The notes under the pieces: generated by a model | What the model was told of the DNA's origin: nothing | Database searches by the model: none | Seen by the model: only the letters and a program-made list of their open reading frames with translations | Program-made: the position numbers and the translations under genes | Part shown: in pieces, positions 7,407 through 9,592 of the stretch | Layout of the letters: each line of letters starts with the position of its first letter | Position numbering within the stretch: the first letter of the stretch is position 1 | Source: CAZABP01 sp964483245 | Lineage (GTDB): Bacteria > Planctomycetota > UBA1135 > UBA2386 | Direction: 5' to 3' | DNA length: 9,592 bases | Assembly: GCA_964483245.1 (NCBI GenBank) | Contig: CAZABP010000097.1 | Span: 1 to 9,592, forward strand

Positions 7407-8750
7407 ATGTCGCCCGAACCGAAGCGGGACCTCGTCTCGATCGAGGACCTCTCGAACGAGGAGATCCTGGAGCTCTTCCGTCATGCCGATGAATTCCGGG
7501 CCGACCTGAGTGCCTGGTCCGCGCTGTGCCGCGGCACGATCATGGCGACGCTGTTCTTCGAGGCGAGCACGCGCACGCGGCTCAGCTTCGAGTCGGCGAT
7601 GTTGCGGCTCGGCGGCGGTGTGATCTCGGCTGCCGAAGGCGCGATGACCAGCCGCAGCAAAGGGGAATCGCTGGCCGACACCGTGCGCGTCGTCGGCGGC
7701 AGCTATGCCGACATCCTGGTCGTCCGACATCCGGAGGACGGCGCGGCGCGCGTCGCCGCGCGCTACGCCCGGGCGCCGGTCATCAATGGTGGGGACGGGG
7801 CGCACGAGCATCCGACGCAGACGCTGTGCGACCTCTACACGCTGTGGCGTGAGAAGGGGCGGCTCGCCGGCCTCGACGTCGTGCTGTGCGGCGACCTGCG
7901 CTATTCGCGGACCGTGCACTCGTTCGCCTATGCCCTCGCCCGGTTCCAGGCGAACGTGATCACGCTGCCGTACCCCGGCTTCGAGATGCCGGCCTACGTG
8001 CTCGAGCGGCTGCGGCGCGAGTTCGGCCTGCAGGCGACCGCGGTCTCGGCCGGTGACCTGAGCGGCCTCGCCAGCGATCCGAACTCGGCGGCGTACCTGA
8101 CCGCGAGCAAGCCGCACCAGCTCGCGCTGTTCACGCAACTGACGCCGCACCAGGTCAGCCACATCGACGCGATCTACATGACCCGCGCGCAGCGCGAGCG
8201 GCACGCCGGGGAGTCGATGGAGAACTACCCGCGGCTGTCCGGTGCATCGTTGCGCGGCGAGTCGCTGCGCGACGCGCGCGTGATGCACCCGCTGCCGCGC
8301 GTCGACGAGATCTCGTACGAAGTCGACAGTGATCCGCGCGCGGTCTACTTCCGGCAGGCGGAGCTCGGCGTGCCGATCCGGATGGCGCTGATGGCGTTCC
8401 TGCTCGGCCGGATCCAGCTGAACGCGGCGCCACCGGCGACGTTCGCGACGCAGCCGGGCTTGCAGTCCGAGCGCATCGGGCTGCGCTGCCGCAACGACCG
8501 CTGCGTCACCAACGGTGAAGGCGTGCGCTATCTGGTCGGCGACTTCCACCTGCTCGACGAGGCGCCGCCGTTGCTGGCCTGTGGTTACTGCGGACGCGAG
8601 CTGAGCGCGCAGTTCGTCGGCAGTTCGGCGACGCAGATCTACCACCGCTACAACTCTGGCGAGGCGCGCCGGATCAAGCTGGAGAACCGCGTCTACTTCG
8701 AGAGCGAGGAACAGGCGAAGACCGCCGGCTACCGGCCGCGCGGCGAGTGA
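7407..8750 (+). CDS. pyrB: Aspartate carbamoyltransferase catalytic chain fused to a PyrI-like zinc module and an Ada-like tail
   Basis: The enzyme joins carbamoyl phosphate to L-aspartate, the committed step of pyrimidine synthesis in the cytoplasm. Residues 1-337 carry the full catalytic set: FFEASTRTR (50-58), TSRSKGE (81-87), RHP (107-109), HPTQ (135-138), GDLRYSRTVHS (162-172), the aspartate-binding MTRAQ (258-262) and HPLPR (294-298). About 25 extra residues (roughly 214-241) precede IYMTR compared with the E. coli chain. After a linker, C361-x4-C366 and C392-x2-C395 (RCRNDRCVTN, ACGYCGRELS) match the zinc domain of the regulatory subunit PyrI, but PyrI's nucleotide-binding domain is absent. 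Residues 411-445 (YHRYNSGEARRIKLENRVYF, then AGYRPR) resemble the short Ada-type metal-binding fold with both cysteine positions replaced (Ser417, Arg445). At 447 residues it is far longer than the usual ~310. I infer the zinc module helps hold catalytic chains together without CTP/ATP control. No Shine-Dalgarno is seen before ATG 7407. Confidence 0.93.
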   Translation: MSPEPKRDLVSIEDLSNEEILELFRHADEFRADLSAWSALCRGTIMATLFFEASTRTRLSFESAMLRLGGGVISAAEGAMTSRSKGESLADTVRVVGGSYADILVVRHPEDGAARVAARYARAPVINGGDGAHEHPTQTLCDLYTLWREKGRLAGLDVVLCGDLRYSRTVHSFAYALARFQANVITLPYPGFEMPAYVLERLRREFGLQATAVSAGDLSGLASDPNSAAYLTASKPHQLALFTQLTPHQVSHIDAIYMTRAQRERHAGESMENYPRLSGASLRGESLRDARVMHPLPRVDEISYEVDSDPRAVYFRQAELGVPIRMALMAFLLGRIQLNAAPPATFATQPGLQSERIGLRCRNDRCVTNGEGVRYLVGDFHLLDEAPPLLACGYCGRELSAQFVGSSATQIYHRYNSGEARRIKLENRVYFESEEQAKTAGYRPRGE

Positions 8751-8857
8751 CCGGCCGCCGGACACGGGCCACGTGGTATCCCGGCGATGCGAGCGACGGT
8801 TCCGCCGTGCGGAGACCGGAACCGACTCGGCCAACGCGCCCGTGCTATCCTTCCGTG

Positions 8858-8879
8858 CCTTGTGCGAAGCCGCACAGGG
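8858..8879 (+). terminator. Compact hairpin downstream of pyrB, possible terminator
   Basis: CCTTGTGCG (8858-8866) pairs with CGCACAGGG (8871-8879) over nine pairs including one G-T, closing a four-base loop AAGC. It lies about 110 bases after the pyrB stop. Only a short TTT (8887-8889) follows, so termination is uncertain, though the stem itself is one of the tightest in the gap. Confidence 0.35.
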
Positions 8880-8918
8880 ACCGCAGTTTCCGCTCATGGA
8901 ACGGCTCCCGGCACGTCT

Positions 8919-9053
8919 GCCGGTTCGTCCCAAGACGTTTGCGGACATCTGGTTATGACCCCTCGATCCCTGAGCGAGCCAGTGGCACGGTTGTTGGACA
9001 GTGACACCCGGACCCGGGTCCCTGGCCGCGGGTTCGTCCCGACGCTTTGCCGG
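8919..9053 (+). repeat. Imperfect direct repeat pair around GGTTCGTCCC
   Basis: A unit of about 26 bases occurs at 8919-8944 and 9028-9053. Both copies have the order GC-[C/G]-GGTTCGTCCC, then GACG, TTTGC and GG, with small insertions or deletions between the blocks. The shared ten-base core is exact. No third copy was seen. The function is unknown; it could be a binding site, a duplicated leader element or chance. Confidence 0.35.
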
Positions 9054-9128
9054 CTGGAGGTTGTGGCTACTGTGCCCCGCGCGGGCCGGACGCCGGCCTC
9101 CTTCCCCGGCGAGCACCCAGGCTCAGCA

Positions 9129-9148
9129 GTTCCGACGCGCGTCGGAAC
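9129..9148 (+). promoter_or_regulatory. Perfect 20-bp palindrome, candidate operator
   Basis: GTTCCGACGCGCGTCGGAAC is its own reverse complement, with no central spacer. The absence of a loop and of a following T-run fits a dimeric DNA-binding protein site better than a terminator. As RNA it could still fold as eight pairs with a GCGC loop. It lies about 220 bases upstream of the 9368 start and about 380 after pyrB. No regulator family could be matched. Confidence 0.4.
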
Positions 9149-9217
9149 GAGTCCGACCCGCTGCATCGATCCCCACCTTCCGATCCCCTGCGCATGCTGA
9201 ACTCCACGAGCTCTGCT

Positions 9218-9319
9218 GGCGCGCAAGCCGACCAGGCTGTGCGCGTTCCGCTCGTCCGGAGCGAACAGGCGGGAAGGCTGGGAGCGCTCGATCGAGGCAC
9301 GAGGACCGGGGCGCTCCCG
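9218..9319 (+). other. Three consecutive hairpins in the leader of the 9368 lipoprotein gene
   Basis: Hairpin A: 9220-9229 pairs with 9235-9245, ten pairs with a single bulged G (9239) and a five-base loop, extendable by two G-T pairs to 9218/9247. Hairpin B: 9245-9253 pairs with 9259-9266, eight pairs with one bulged C and a five-base loop; it shares its first bases with the end of A, so the two may compete. Hairpin C: 9279-9289 pairs with 9309-9319, eleven pairs including two G-T, around a 19-base loop. The series ends about 40 bases before the ribosome site. It may be a structured 5' leader or small RNA. It matches no riboswitch class I recognise. Confidence 0.35.
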
Positions 9320-9357
9320 ATCCCTGTGGTCGCTTTCCAGAACTCAGACTCCGCCGC

Positions 9358-9361
9358 GGAG
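9358..9361 (+). promoter_or_regulatory. Ribosome binding site deciding the 9368 start
   Basis: GGAG stands six bases before ATG 9368, the same spacing as at the paralogous 3457 start. In-frame ATGs at 9410 and 9446 have no such site. Confidence 0.6.
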
Positions 9362-9367
9362 ACGCAG

Positions 9368-9592
9368 ATGTCCCCTCAGTCACAGCCGTCGCTCCCGCCC
9401 GCCACTTCGATGTCGCACGGTCCGCGCTCTGGCGCCGCGGCCAGCATGCTGCGCCGGTGCGCGGCGATCGGCACCGGCCTGCTGCTCGCCGCCTGCAGCG
9501 GTGGGGGAGGCGGTACCGGTGGCACGGCTGGCAGCGCCGGCGCGCAGCTGCTGGCGGTCGAGTTCGGCCGGCTGGCGGATGTGTACGGGCTG
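9368..9592 (+). CDS. Third large lipoprotein family member, N-terminal part (runs off the window)
   Basis: Seventy-five codons are visible and the frame is open to the window edge. The N-terminus has RR (29-30), a hydrophobic GTGLLLAAC with Cys43 as the lipidation site, then a Gly/Ala/Thr-rich linker. From the lipobox on it tracks the 3457 gene closely: LLAACSGGGG, TAGSAGAQLL, EFGRLADVYGL, with single conservative changes such as AV for SI. The product is therefore predicted to be exported and lipid-anchored, probably around 1200-1300 residues if full length. The start at 9368 leaves a long 42-residue leader; ATG 9446 would give a conventional 16-residue signal but lacks a ribosome site. The long leader is a shared trait with the 3457 gene. 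Function unknown. Upstream lies the hairpin-rich 617-base gap. Confidence 0.85.
   Translation, partial: MSPQSQPSLPPATSMSHGPRSGAAASMLRRCAAIGTGLLLAACSGGGGGTGGTAGSAGAQLLAVEFGRLADVYGL

Larger units (their letters stand above)
8751..9367 (+). other. 617-base intergenic region rich in dyads and hairpins, no convincing gene
   Basis: No frame here has both a start signal and protein-like composition; the open frames give Arg/Pro/Ser-rich or mixed sequence without motifs. The stretch instead holds many inverted repeats. They include CGGTTCC/GGAACCG at 8797-8803/8818-8824, CCGGCA/TGCCGG with a four-base loop at 8908-8923, the palindrome GGACCCGGGTCC at 9010-9021 and GGCCGG/CCGGCC with a three-base loop at 9084-9098. 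The strongest are listed separately. High G+C favours chance stems. It probably contains the end of the pyrB transcript and the promoter and leader of the 9368 gene, but no promoter could be assigned. Confidence 0.6.

Noticed and set aside
8919..9053. GGTTCG cores resembling a tRNA T-arm
   Set aside because: No acceptor, D-arm or anticodon stem can be built around either copy.
7113..9116. A 667-codon minus-strand open frame antisense to pyrB
   Set aside because: It spans the well-supported pyrB, has shadow-like composition and shows no ribosome site or recognisable domain.
9129..9148. LexA-type operator reading of the palindrome
   Set aside because: The arms and spacing do not match the GAAC-N4-GTTC or GTTC-N7-GTTC boxes, so no regulator is assigned.
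8787..9200. A 137-codon plus-strand frame in the gap after pyrB
   Set aside because: No ribosome site, no motif, mixed composition, and it crosses several strong inverted repeats including the 20-bp palindrome.
1..9592. CRISPR array, insertion sequence or transposase
   Set aside because: No regularly spaced repeats, no terminal inverted repeats around a transposase, and no transposase-like protein was found in any frame.

Overview
The window is about two-thirds G+C by eye, codon third positions are mostly G or C, and every gene I accept lies on the + strand. The lipoproteins (lipobox plus cysteine) point to a bacterium with a developed envelope. The Ig-like-domain lipoprotein family and the overall style suggest Planctomycetota or another high-GC Gram-negative lineage such as Myxococcota, but nothing here fixes the phylum.

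Layout: (1) positions 2-2089 hold the 3' part of a large protein, cut by the window edge. (2) 2143-2538 is a short lipoprotein ORF. Its first ~70 residues look genuine (signal peptide, lipobox, start of an Ig-like domain). Its last part is out of frame relative to a recognisable C-terminal end in another frame (2345-2521), so the locus looks like a collapsed lipoprotein gene. (3) 2651-3334 encodes an SGNH/GDSL-type hydrolase. (4) 3457-7311 encodes a complete 1284-residue lipoprotein, a close paralog of gene 1. (5) 7407-8750 is pyrB, the aspartate carbamoyltransferase catalytic chain, with an unusual C-terminus: a PyrI-like four-cysteine zinc module followed by an Ada-like tail that has lost its cysteines. 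(6) 8751-9367 is a 617-base gap with no convincing gene but many dyads and hairpins. (7) 9368 to the window end is the start of a third member of the large lipoprotein family.

The large lipoproteins form a local paralog family (genes 1, 2 and 3), with stretches of near-identical DNA that suggest recent duplication or gene conversion. Their role is unknown; they are predicted to be lipid-anchored outside the cytoplasm. pyrB is a pyrimidine-biosynthesis gene lying between two family members, and I see no functional link between them. The most unusual items are the PyrB domain architecture, the collapsed lipoprotein, and the hairpin-rich leader of the third lipoprotein gene.
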